Assembly (NCBI RefSeq): GCF_000346465.2
Contig: NC_034012.1
Location: forward strand, 20,016,377-20,080,376
Length of the DNA stretch: 64,000 bases
Reading direction: 5' to 3'
From: Prunus persica
Taxonomy: Eukaryota; Streptophyta; Magnoliopsida; Rosales; Rosaceae
Position numbers and translations under genes: made by a program. The notes under the pieces are model-generated. The model ran no database searches. It had not been told where the DNA came from and saw only the letters and a program-made list of their open reading frames with translations. Below, in pieces: positions 23,900-35,100 of this stretch (position 1 is the first letter of the stretch; each line of letters begins with the position of its first letter).

Positions 23900-26800
23900 A
23901 TCATGGGTGATAACTCCATTGTTGTTGCTACTTCTACAAATTTGTGTGTTTCTGACTCTATTCCAGGTACTGGCTCCAATACTTAGATAATTGACACTAG
24001 TGCTTTTGATCATATGACTTATGATGCTAAATTTTTTGATAAGTTGTCTAGTAACACCCGTGATCCATACATAACTAGTGCTAATGGCTTGCCTTCTCCA
24101 AATATTGACAAATGCACAATCTCTCTTACTCCTACTCTGTCCATGTCTCGTGCGTTATTAGTTCCCAATATCCATTGTAACTTGTTATCTGTTGGTCGAT
24201 TACTTGATACACTTAATGATTCTGCTACTTTCTACCATACACATTGCTCTTTTCAGGATCTCAAGACTCAAGAAACGATTACACATGGTAAACGGATAGG
24301 GGAGTTATATTATTTGATATTGCTTTCTACACCAGTTCGTGTTCGTGTCGTTAATACTGTTCAAAGTTGTAGTATCAAAGACAAACAGTAAATTTGGTTA
24401 TAGCATCATCCTTTGGGACACCCATCATTTGGCTACCTTAAGCGTCTCTTTCCATCTTTATTCCGCTCTTATGATGAGTCCTGTTTTAAGTGTGAGACAT
24501 GTATTTTGGCCAAAAGCCATCGCACTGTGTTTCCTTTGAGTGACAGTAAAGCTGCAAATCCTTTTGATTTAATGCCTTCTGATGTGTGGGGTCTGGCTCG
24601 TGTTACTTCAAACGGATTTCGTTGGTTCGTCACATTTATTGATGATTGTACCTGACTCACTTTCTTGCTGAAAAATAAACATGAGGTTGCTTCTATCCTT
24701 CTAGAGTTTTGTACTATGGTGTCTACTTAGTTTCATGCTCGGGTCAAAGTATTCCGGACTGATAACAGAGGCGAATATGTGAATAATACTTTGGCATCTT
24801 TCTTCCATGCTCTAGGTATTATTCACCAAATGACAACCTCTTTTACCCCTCAACAAAATGGTGTGTCTGAAAGAAAGAACTGACAATTGCTCGAAGTTGC
24901 CTGCTCACTCATATTGGATATGTCTATTCCTCATCATCTTTGGTGACCATGTTTCCACTGTCTCCGTCTCCGAATTGCCCCCTAAAGATTTTGGGTGTGT
25001 TGCCTGTGTTCATGTGTACTCTCATCAACAGAGTAAACTTGATCCTTATGCTTTGCGATGTGTCTTTATTGGTTACTCTTTTACTCATAAGGGTTATAAG
25101 TGCTATAATCCACCTACCCAGAAGGTGCATGTTACTTTGGACGTGACTTTCCACGAAGTGCCCTATTATGTCTCTCCCTCCTCTCCAATTTAGGAGGAGA
25201 GGGGGAGTGAATTGGAGGGTCTTGGATTGGAGAATCTTGGACTTGAATTGGACAATGATGTGTTCGAAGATACTGCTCTTGGGAAGGAAATGACTAGTCA
25301 CACTGAAGAAAGCGACCGGTCACCTATATCTGAAGATGAAACATGTGGTCTCTATGAAGAAACGACCGGTCGCCCTTTGGAACACGACCAATCACCCATA
25401 TCTGGAGATGAAGCAGGCACTCTTGATATCGAAACGATTGGTTGCATTCAAGCAGCGACCAGTCGCCTATATATGAAAATAATGACAGTGATTCTTATAT
25501 GGATGAGTTCAATGCATTAACCACCAACCCCCCTCCCCCCCTGCCCTGCTAGTGCCCTAATCTACTCGTGATAGTGAATCAAGTGAGGTAATTTCTAATG
25601 ATCTATCTATGTCAACTTATCAGTTACCCCCACGAACCACTCGTGGGAAACCTAAAGTACAATATTCTCCTGATATACATGCCAAATCTAAATATCCCAT
25701 TAGCCATTATGTGTCAACTCATCGTTTGTCTAAGTCATATGCATCATATTTATGTCAATTAAGCTGCATGATGCTTTATCTAACCCCAAATGGATGGATG
25801 CCATGAATATTGAAATGGATGCCTTGAACAAGAATAAAACATGGGATTTAGTTCCTTTGCCACGAGGGAAGAAAGTTGTTGGATGCAAATGGGTGTTTAC
25901 TTTGAAGCATAAGGCTGATGGTTCCATTGACCGTTACAAGGCTAGATTGGTAGTAAAGGGTTATGCTCAGACCTATTGAGTAAATTATTTGGAGACTTTT
26001 GCTCCAGTGGCAAAGCTCAATACTGTGCAGTACTATTGTCTCTAGTTGCTAACCACAACTGGCCCTTATTGCAATTCGATGTCAAAAATGTGTTTCTACA
26101 TGGTGACCTTAATGAGAAGATTTGCATGGATCTCCCTCCTGGTATTCCTATAACCTCTAAAGGGAGTGTTGTGTGTAAGCTCCGGAAGTCCTTATATGGA
26201 TTAAAACAGTCTCCAATAGCGTGGTTTGGGAGATTTGCAGCATCTAAGAAGAAATTTAGGTAGGTGCAGAGTAACTCAGACCATACTTTGTTTCTAAAGC
26301 GTCATAAAGGTAAATTGACAGCTTTAACTATTGATATTGATGATATGATTGTGACTAGAGATGATTAGGCAGAAATGCAAAATCTTCATAAGTATCTAGC
26401 TTCCAAGTTTGAGATGATGTCATGAGGTGATTTGAAGTACTTTCTTGGGATTGAAGTTGCCAAATCTAAACATGGTATCTTTCTGTCTCAAAGAAAGTAT
26501 ATTTTGGATTTACTTGCAGAGACTGGAATGTTGGATTGTAAACCAATTGATACCCCTAGTGAACAGAATCATAAGTTGGGGAAATCCCTACAAATAAAGA
26601 GCATTATCAACGACTTGTGGGGAAATTGATTTATTTAGCTCATACATGTTCTGATATTGCATATGCAGTGAGTGTAGTGAGTCAGTTTATGCATTCTCAT
26701 AGTGAAGATCATATGGGTGCTGTGATGCACATTTTGAGGTATCTAAAAGTAACTCCTGGCAAGCGGTTAATATTTTACAAGTATGGTCATATAGATGTGA

Positions 26801-28945
26801 AAGGGTATACGGATGCTGATTGGGCTGGTTCAATCACTGATAACGTTCTACATCTGCGTATTTCACATTTTGTTCACCCGTTTTATTTTTACTCCTGTAA
26901 TGGAAGGGCAAAGTTCCCTATTGCCTTGAAAACCATTGACTGGTTAACAAGCCAACTTTCTTTGGTGTGTGAGCGTGCCACTGCTAGCAATAAAGAAATC
27001 ATAGCAGACTTCTTTGAAACAGATAACTTGCGCCCCAAATTACTGATTTCTAAACAAGCGATTGTGAATTTAGGTGAGGAATATCTCTCAAGTAAGTTCT
27101 TTTCTTGCCTTAGACTGGTGAGGACTTCATAATTTATCACAGTATAAAATTGGTAGTTCTGGCCAGAATAGATGATAATAAAGTGGACTGTTTTAGGCAG
27201 AACTGCCTTCTACATAATTAAAAAGGGAAAAATCAACTCTAGAAAGACAAAAAGATGGCTGGAATTCCATTTCCGCCTGGGTAGAAACTTCTTATCCGAG
27301 TTGGACTGAGCATATTTATGCTGGACTGAGCTGTTAACAACTTCAACTGCTTAGCTTTAGCTGTAAATCGATACCAAAGTTCAATTTTGGCAGAGCTTTA
27401 ATCAACTTCAAGCCTTGGGAGGCTTTTGAGCGGGCAGAACTGTGGCTTCTTTAGTCTGAAGGGGCAGAAGTGGCTGGACTTGAGGACTTAGTAAGCTGGA
27501 ACTGCATTGTAAAATTTGTTGAGGTTTTCATATTTGTGAAAACTCAAACTCTACTTGTCTTAGCTATTGCTTAACCAAATTTGTAACAAGAGAAGTCTCG
27601 TTTTGAATGACTTATTTCTCTAAGTCTGAACTTTGGAAGTTCTGATCTATAGCTGGCTTCTTTTGTGGCTCAAATGAGCTTTTGGTTGCTCTAGTTTGTG
27701 TGAAGGTTCTCGGTGATCAAGTGATCATTTTGAGTTTTTTGCCTTTGGTTGATTTTTGATTCTTTGATTGATTTTTTGTTGAAAATGTGTGTTTTGCTCT
27801 GTTCACCCTCTCTTTATATTTATAAGAAATGTTCTGGAGTAGGGTTTCTTTCTTTCTCTCAATAATGGGCGGCAAAATTCTCAAAAGATCTTTCATTTTT
27901 TAAATACAAAGAAGAAAGGGGGTTTTTATCAATTCTGGCAGATAGGCTCTCAATAGTCAGTTCTTTTAAGACCAATCACTTCTCTGTTTTTGGAAGAGAA
28001 CCTAACCCCTCTTTAATTCCAACTGCCCCTTTGTGAGAGCTCAAACTGTGATGTTCAGTTTGCTTTTCTAGTTTGAACAACTCCTTGTTTTCCTACTTAT
28101 CTCTTTTTGAGAACTTTAGCCTGCGTATCCCTTGAAAGATGGTGCTTTCTTTGGAGTAGAAACAATATCTCTGAATATATAAAAGGGTTTTGATCTTGTG
28201 GTGGCAGAGATTTCAGAGACGTCCCTTCCTTTTGCCTGCCTCTGTCAACTATTTTATCAACCCAGTTGAATTTGTTTGACTTTTCCAAGTCAGAGAAAAA
28301 ATCACGTGGGTCTGTTTCCTTTTGGGTTTCCACTTTTTTCTTTGATCATGCCAAGCCCAATTTAGTTTCTTTGAAGCCCAAGCCTGAGATAGGTTCTGGG
28401 CCGGGCTTTTGTTGGATTTTGGACCTTTGGTTCCTGTTTATTTTCAGAGTCCAGACTTCTCGGGCCCAGCGTTTTTGTCCTTGTTATTCTGGGCTTTGTA
28501 GCATTGGGCTGGGTGCGCAAGATTTTGGCCCAAACACATTTGTTGGTGGTAATCTTGTTACTTGGAGGAGTATAAAGTAAAAAGTGGTGTCTAGGTCTAG
28601 TGCCGAAGCCAAGTACCTTGGGATGGCTCAAGGTGTATGCGAGTTACTATGATTGAGAAGATTGTTGAGAGATCTTCGGTTTGGACCCCAGAAATCCATG
28701 GATTTGTATTGTGATAATAAAACTGCAACTGCGATTGCGCATAACCCTGTGGAACATGATCGTACAAAGCACGTGGAGGTTGATCGACATTTTGTTAAAG
28801 AGAAGTTGAATGCTGAAATTATTTCTTTTCCGTTTATATCATCCGAGTATCAATTGGCAGATGTTGTTACGCAAGCTATGTCCACTACAGTCTTTCTCAA
28901 CTCGCTTGACAAGTTGGGCATGCGTGACATCTTTGCTCCAACTTG
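23900..28945 (+). pseudogene. Copia pol remnant (protease, integrase, reverse transcriptase, RNase H), broken
   Basis: Domains are in Copia order. The protease region near 23985 reads IIDTSAFDHM where the family has Asp-Ser-Gly-Ala, so the catalytic motif is altered. The integrase core follows (GFRWFVTFIDDCT, FRTDNRGEY, TPQQNGVSERKN at 24610-24885). The reverse transcriptase (25800-26540) includes WVFTLKHKADGSIDRYKARL and LLQFDVKNVFLHGD, and the catalytic YVDD motif has become DIDD. RNase H (GYTDADWAG near 26800) is cut at 26870 by another element and resumes at 28542 with VGGNLVTW, LYCDNKTATAIAHNP and HVEVDRHFVKEKL. Many stops and frameshifts are present. Confidence 0.92.
26871..28536 (+). 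mobile_element. Solo LTR (1,666 bp) nested in the Copia RNase H
   Basis: The insert begins TGTTCACCCG and ends GGCCCAAACA, with canonical TG and CA ends. It is flanked by the perfect 5-bp duplication CATTT (26866-26870 and 28537-28541). Removing it and one duplication rejoins the Copia RNase H frame across a conserved Thr-Phe-Val-Gly-Gly-Asn motif. No coding motif is present, and TTTATATTTATAAG near 27815 may be an LTR promoter. The size and lack of internal domains suggest a solo LTR; a LARD-type element is the alternative. Orientation is taken from the TATA-like site and is uncertain. Confidence 0.88.
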
Positions 28946-28952
28946 AGGAGGA
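28944..28952 (+). other. Polypurine tract of degenerate Copia
   Basis: The purine run GAGGAGGAA stands immediately before the 3' LTR start, where plus-strand DNA synthesis is primed. Confidence 0.75.
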
Positions 28953-28953
28953 A

Positions 28954-29158
28954 TGTTAGCGAGATCCTAGCTTAATTAGGAGATTTATTTCCTAGTTTAT
29001 TAGGACTATATTTCTTTCTTTTTGTACAGATATTGTGTAATTATGATTTTATCTTGTTTCCTAGTTTGACCATACTAGGGTTACATCCTTGTATTATAAA
29101 TACCTCCTTTTGCAGAATGAAATACAGCCTGAAAATATTCTACACATATTATTTGACT
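28954..29158 (+). repeat. 3' LTR of degenerate Copia
   Basis: Same length as the 5' LTR, with about 12 substitutions counted by eye. Confidence 0.9.
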
Positions 29159-29277
29159 TTATCAATCTCAAGAACTTTGACTTTTGGATTTTCCGCTAGG
29201 AGCCTATATATCACGACTCTCCACCATTTCCTTTGTCTCTCAATCCTCATCTCACATCTCACATTTCTTATCCCTCC

Positions 29278-29457
29278 AATATGCTAGCTGGGGCCTTTTT
29301 GGATTGTAGCTTTATTTTTGTTCGAAGGCAAGCGAATGAGGCTGCCCAAAGACTAGCTCATTCCTCTTTAGTTGCTAGTAATAGGATGGAAAGCTTTGAA
29401 GAACCACCAGATCTCATTCTAGATTTGTTATTTGCACGGTGCCAATACTTACTATGA
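29278..29457 (+). pseudogene. Fragment of an RNase H-like (RVT_3) domain
   Basis: A short frame reads FIFVRRQANEAAQRLAHSSL followed by FEEPPDLILDLL. This matches the C-terminal end of the RNase H-like domain found in plant LINE-derived genes (VRRxANxxAHxLA ... PP). Nothing upstream continues the domain, so it is a stranded fragment of a LINE or derived gene. It lies outside the Copia 3' LTR. Confidence 0.7.
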
Positions 29458-29999
29458 GGGATAATTTTATATTTGGTGACATTTCCAATCTCACCAATCA
29501 AGTTCAAGACGCAATCATGAGCTTTATACTCGCTCTCGTCTCCTATGATTTTGGAGTTTTTTGTTTTTAATTTTTTAAAGTAAAAATAAAAGAACTTAAC
29601 AGAGTTAACTCTTTGTTAAATGGTAAGACACGTGTCAAACATTTAAAGAGAGGACATGAAAGGGACACGTAATTGGGGATAGCGGATCTGCTCCCACATT
29701 CAAATTTCCAGTATAAATCAAATTGCATTTTCTAATTGCAGTTCTACAAACATCATACCAACAACCATCACAACCAGATATAAACACTGACTGAATCATG
29801 TATGGGCTTTCATGGTCTGTAGCCCAGTGCAAAGTTTGGCACAAAACAATTTTACAATTCACCCATTTATAAACTTAAAAAAAAAAGCTATAAAAAAATG
29901 CAGCTTTGAAACTATAAACTTATTGGTTCCTTAAAGCCATAAACTTATTTTCTTTGTTACTTAAGACCAAAACCTTAGTTTTCTGTATGGCCATTCTAA
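29458..29999. other. Intergenic DNA, no gene seen
   Basis: A+T-rich sequence without a recognisable frame. The minus frame at 29635-29862 has no family feature. Confidence 0.4.
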
Positions 30000-30984
30000 G
30001 ATTAATTCCACCAATGCATTCACGATATACTTTCACATTGTTGAGCACCATCAATTCTCAAATCATTAAAATAATTTAAAACATAAAATAGGTTTTACTT
30101 ACTTAAGATTCTTTGACGAACAAGTTCATATGTTTCAAATCAAATCATTTATTTTATAAAACCACAGATAATTTCAAAACCATTAACATTCTCCAATTTC
30201 AAGTCATAATATTATATAATATATGTGATTGCTTTAAAAACACATTATTGTACTCACTTTTTATCTTGGCTACTCTTTTGATCCAAAATTACTGAACAAG
30301 TCCGAACTCTATACCCCAAGTGAGCAATCTATGCTCCATTTCACCTAAGGAAACTATATAAATCAACTTAGTACCTAAAAGTTGAATACTAATTGAGCTA
30401 ACCACTCAAACTAAGTTAACGCGCACTGGCACGTAATAATTTGACCACGACCCAACAGTCGAATCTTCGTAAATCGCACAAGTGGTGAACTATTGATTAA
30501 CATAACCCTAGAATAATTTATATGGGGCCTATGAACTCTGGATTCTAAATCTGCAAATTCCTACACAATCTTAGAAATACCAATAACAACATACTAGAAG
30601 TTGGAGACGATCCAACAATTCGATTATCTCCTATCAAAAGATCCAAATATGCGAAACTCCGATCATTGGTCAAATGATTGAATCTCACGATTACGAGCAC
30701 AATGTCACAACCTATGCCAAATTGAGGATTAGAATGAGAGGAGCGATTTACATACCTGGGTCGATGTGAAATTTCGTCGGTAAATGGCCTAAAACAACGA
30801 CAAAAGTCTTGGTGGCCCTAAAACTTCAGGGCGTCGATCTGTTGCCTGTGGTGGCCCGATGTTGGATATGATCTCAGGGGTAGGTCATGCTCTATCACAT
30901 CCAGGGATCGGCTCCGCTGTAGCACGATATTGTCCGCTTTGAGCCCCCCTCTCTACCCTCACGGTTTTGTTTCTGGGAACTCAC

Positions 30985-31055
30985 AAGCAACTTCTCAGTG
31001 GGTCACCCATCCTGGGATTGCTCTAGCCCCAACTCGCTTAACTTCGGAGTTCTCA
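30985..31055 (-). promoter_or_regulatory. 5S rRNA-derived pol III promoter region of Cassandra
   Basis: On the minus strand GAACTCCGAAGTTAAGCG (about 31052-31035) matches the A-box part of plant 5S rRNA, and GGATGGGTGACC (31012-31001) matches the C box. The surrounding bases diverge from true 5S rRNA and both 5S ends are missing, so this is the Cassandra-embedded copy and not a functional 5S gene. Confidence 0.9.
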
Positions 31056-31129
31056 TGACTCCGAAGCCAGTGAGCTCCCAAAAGGCCTTGTGCTAGATGG
31101 AGGCGGGCATGTACATATAAGGCACATCA

Positions 31130-31578
31130 TGTAAGAAGGTTTATTGTCTTAAACCTACTGAAGTGATCTTCTAATCTATAAAGGATTGAAAGACTTATTG
31201 TTTATCAGGAACTCAAACCTATCTCTATTAGGTAGCCTTTAACTCAGTGTTTAATAAGGATAATGAAGGCTTAAAGGTTCCTAGTTCTACAAGGATTGGA
31301 ATAGATTAGTTCTATCGCATGAAGGATATCTCTAAGTGTTTCCTGATGGGCAGGACACTTAGAGAGATGCATATATATAGAAGGCTCCCTCCTAGATCCG
31401 AAACATACAACACAGCTAAACAGAAATTCACCCATCAGAGTTATAGCTATAAGGATCGGATTCTCAGGAGAAGAACTTCTATACCTTGCGCTGCCAATCT
31501 GTTCCAGCATCATCCAATCTGTTCCAGCATCATCCAATCTGCGCCAGCACCATGTCAGACTCAGGTTAGTGTTAAACA
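31130..31578 (+). repeat. 5' LTR of young Copia (449 bp)
   Basis: Ends GTTAAACA directly before the primer-binding site. It contains two tandem copies of a 20-bp unit CTGTTCCAGCATCATCCAAT. CATATATATAG near 31370 may be the TATA region. Confidence 0.93.
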
Positions 31579-31592
31579 TATCAGAGCTTAAG
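31579..31592 (+). other. Primer-binding site of young Copia
   Basis: TATCAGAGCTTAAG adjoins the 5' LTR. It matches the TATCAGAGC core of the common Copia site for initiator Met tRNA, here without the usual leading TGG. Confidence 0.65.
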
Positions 31593-32176
31593 TTATATCA
31601 TGTTCTACCTAACAAAACTCGTGCAGGAAATTGAGAAAATAACTGACAGCTTTTAAGTTATAAAGTATGAACATGATAACAGTATAAAGTATGTGCTTTA
31701 TCATGTTCTTGACGATTTCTACAGATCATCGCTTACAGTTCTTGTGTAGTGATTGAGTGAGCCAAAGCGACTCAACCATTGCATGATCACTGTATTCAAA
31801 GTATTATGATCAGAATTTGCACCATGATGCAAAACATGTCGAAAGGCTTTCTGTCCAAAGATGTCAGCAGTTTGATGTGTCTTGTATCATGGTGGATCGA
31901 CATGGGACATGGATAGATATGGATTAGTGAAAGGTTTTCTTCTGTCTAAAGATGTAGAAGATCTTTTGCTCAGGAAATTCATATCTATTAGTTTTCCAGT
32001 GTCAATAAGCATGCTTGAATCACTGTCCAAAGATGTGATTAAGTATGTTTGATTAAAGTTCTGGGGAAAGTTATATATATATATATAAAGTGCTTATCTT
32101 GTTTTAAACATGTACAGTCAATCATAACTCGATTCGAACTCTCACTGGCTCAAATTATAAGAAATGGAGAGAAGAT

Positions 32177-35100
32177 GTGGAAATTGCTCTTGGACTTCTG
32201 GATTATGAGATGGTTCTTACTGATGAAGCTCTATCAGTACCTGCGAATGATGCATCTGCTGAGACTAAAGCTAAATATGCAAAGTGGATTAAGGCCAACA
32301 AAATGGCAATTCTGATCATGAGGAGGTCTATTTCAGAAGAGGTCAGAGGCAGTATTATTGAAACTGAGAGTGCTAAGCTATTCATGGAAGCTATTGCAGA
32401 AAACTTCCAAGGATCCAAGAAAGCTGAAATTGGCACACTCATGAGCCAGCTGACATATATGAAATACAATGGAGAAGGCTGCATAAGAACTCATATTCTA
32501 AACATGGTTGAGATAGGAAACAAGTTGAAGGCTCTAAAAGTCAATGTGGATGAAACCATGATGGTGCACTTTGCCATTAACTCTCTACCTAGTATTTTTA
32601 GACAACTGAAAACTACTTATATTGCTCAGAAGGAGATATGGTCAGTTGCTGATTTGATAGGTATATGTGTGCAGGAAGAACAAAGTATAAGAAAGGACAA
32701 AGGCAAAGATCAAGTGTGTTTTGTGCAGGATACTAAGTTTAAACAAAAGGAATGGACCAAAAACAAGAACACAGATAAGCAGCAAAAGAAAGATGAGTCT
32801 GCAAAGGGCACGGGTCCAGTAGGTTTGAAGTGTTTCTTCTGCAAGAAATTTGGACATTTAAAGAGAGATTGCAGAAGATACAAGCGCTGGTTGGACAAAC
32901 AAAAGGGAAAAGGTAAGCATGAAAATGTCTCTGTGATTTATGAATCTAATACAGTTGAAGTTTTATCTAATTCATGGTGGTTAGACAGTGGTGCAACAGT
33001 TCATGTGACTAACTCTTTGCAGGGATTCAAAACAAAGAGGGTGCCAAACAAGGATGACTTGAAGGTGTTCGTGGGAAATGGAGAAAGAGTTAGAGTAGAT
33101 TTTGTTGGTTTAGCTAGTCTTGAGTTGGAGTCAGGTTTTATTTTGGAATTAGTTGATGTCGTTTATGTTCCTTCTATGACAAGGAATCTGTTATCAGTTA
33201 GCAAGCTTGTAAAATCAAACTTACAGTTTGAGTTTGATGAGTCTGGTTTCTCCATTTTCAGAAATAAAAGTTTTATTGGTAATGGATTATTGATAGATGG
33301 AATGTTTCGTTTGAACTGCAAATTACCAAATCAAAGTACAGAGATGATAAATGTGTTAAGTTCAAAACAGCCTTGTAATACAGAATCTTTCACAATATGG
33401 CATAAGAGACTTGGACATGTCTCGAAAGAAAGAATGAATCTCTTAAGCAAAGAATCAATTCTTCCACCACTTAACCACCATGAACAAGATAAAACATGCA
33501 TTGAATGTGCAAAAGGAAAGCTAACAAATCTCAGAAAGAAAGGGGCAATAAGAAGTGAGAAACGACTTGAGATAATACACACAGATATCTGCGGACCTTT
33601 TCCAGTTGATACACATGATGGTTTCAAGTATTTTATTACTTTTACAGATGATTTTTCAAGATATGGATATGTGTATCTGATAACAGAAAAATCCAAAGCA
33701 TTGGAAATGTTTAAAATCTACAAGGCAGAAGTGGAAAACCAGCTGGATTCTAAGATAAAAGTTGTAAGATCAGATAGGGGTGGAGAGTTCTATGGCAAGT
33801 TCACAGAAAAAGGAAGAAATCCAGGACCTTTTGCAAACTTCCTACAGCAAGAGGGCATTGTTGCACAATATACAAATCCTGGAACACCACAGCAGAATGG
33901 TGTTTCAGAAAGGAGAAATAGAACCTTAATAGAGATGGTGAGAAGCATGATGTGTTGTGCAAAGCTACCTACTTTTCTATGGGGAGAAGCTTTAAAAACT
34001 GCAAACTACCTTGCCAACAGAATTCCCACCAAAGCTACAAACATGATACCCTACGAAATCTGGTGTAAAAGAAAACCTAGCTTGGCTCATCTAAGGACCT
34101 GGGGATGCAAGGCAGAGGCAAAGCTGTACAATCCTATGCAAAAGAAGCTTGATTCCAAAACAGTGAGCTGCTTCTTCATAGGATATCCAGATAGGACAAA
34201 AGGTTATAGGTTTTATTGTCCTAAAAATAACACTAGATTTGTGGAAACACAGAGAGCAATTTTTATTGAAGAAGAAGAGGAAGGATTAGATGAAGTAGAT
34301 TTTGATTTTGATGAAGTTTTGGAAACTAAGGAAACTGCAGATGAAAACCAAACAAGAGAAGTCACTATCTTACCTTTTGATGCCTTGGAAGAAAACCGAG
34401 CCTCACCAATGGATGCAGAAAGGAATAATGAGGAAGGACAAGTGACTGAACATCAGCAAACTGCAATAGAAGAAATGCAGACAGATCAGCTAGTACATGC
34501 TCCAGATTTGCACATCAGGAGATCACAGAGACCTAAAAGGCCAGCCTTGTCAAATGACTACTTTGTTTACCTGCAAGAATCAGAGCATGACATCAACACT
34601 GAGGAAGACCCTGCAACTTTCAAGCAGGCCATGGAAAGTGACAAAAGTTCACAGTGGTCTGCAGCCATGGAATCTGAACTAGAATCAATGAGCAAAAATG
34701 GGGTATGGAAACTAGTCAATTTGCCACTGGGATGCAAACCTATAGGATGTAAGTGGATTTATAAAACCAAAAGGAATGCACAAGGACAGATAGACAGGTA
34801 TAAGGCCAGATTAGTGGCAAAAGGTTACACACAAGAAGAGGGAGTTGATTACAATGAAACTTTTTCTCCTGTATCAACTAAAGATTCATTCAGAGTCATA
34901 ATGGCTTTGGTTGCTCATTTTGATCTGCATCTTCATCAGATGGACGTTAAGACAGCTTTCCTAAATGGAGAACTGATTGAAGAAATATATATGAAACAGC
35001 CGAATGGTTTTGCCTCAAAAGGGGAAGAGAATTTAGTGTGCAAGCTGCAGAAATCAATATATGGTCTAAAACAGGCATCAAGACAATGGTATCTCAAGTT

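Larger units (their letters stand above)
23380..29158 (+). mobile_element. Degenerate Ty1-copia element without recognisable gag, carrying a nested solo LTR
   Basis: Two 205-bp LTRs (23380-23584 and 28954-29158) begin TGTTAG and end TTTGACT. By eye they differ at about 12 positions, about 6 percent, so the insertion is old. The likely target duplication is TTATT on the left and TTATC on the right. The primer-binding site TGGCATAAGAGCC follows the 5' LTR and a purine tract GAGGAGGAA precedes the 3' LTR. Only about 300 bp separate the 5' LTR from the protease region, so gag is absent. A 1,666-bp LTR interrupts the RNase H domain. Confidence 0.92.

Noticed and set aside
30985..31055. A functional 5S rRNA gene
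   Set aside because: Both 5S ends are missing and several bases differ. Its position in a Cassandra LTR with TGCTC duplications explains it.
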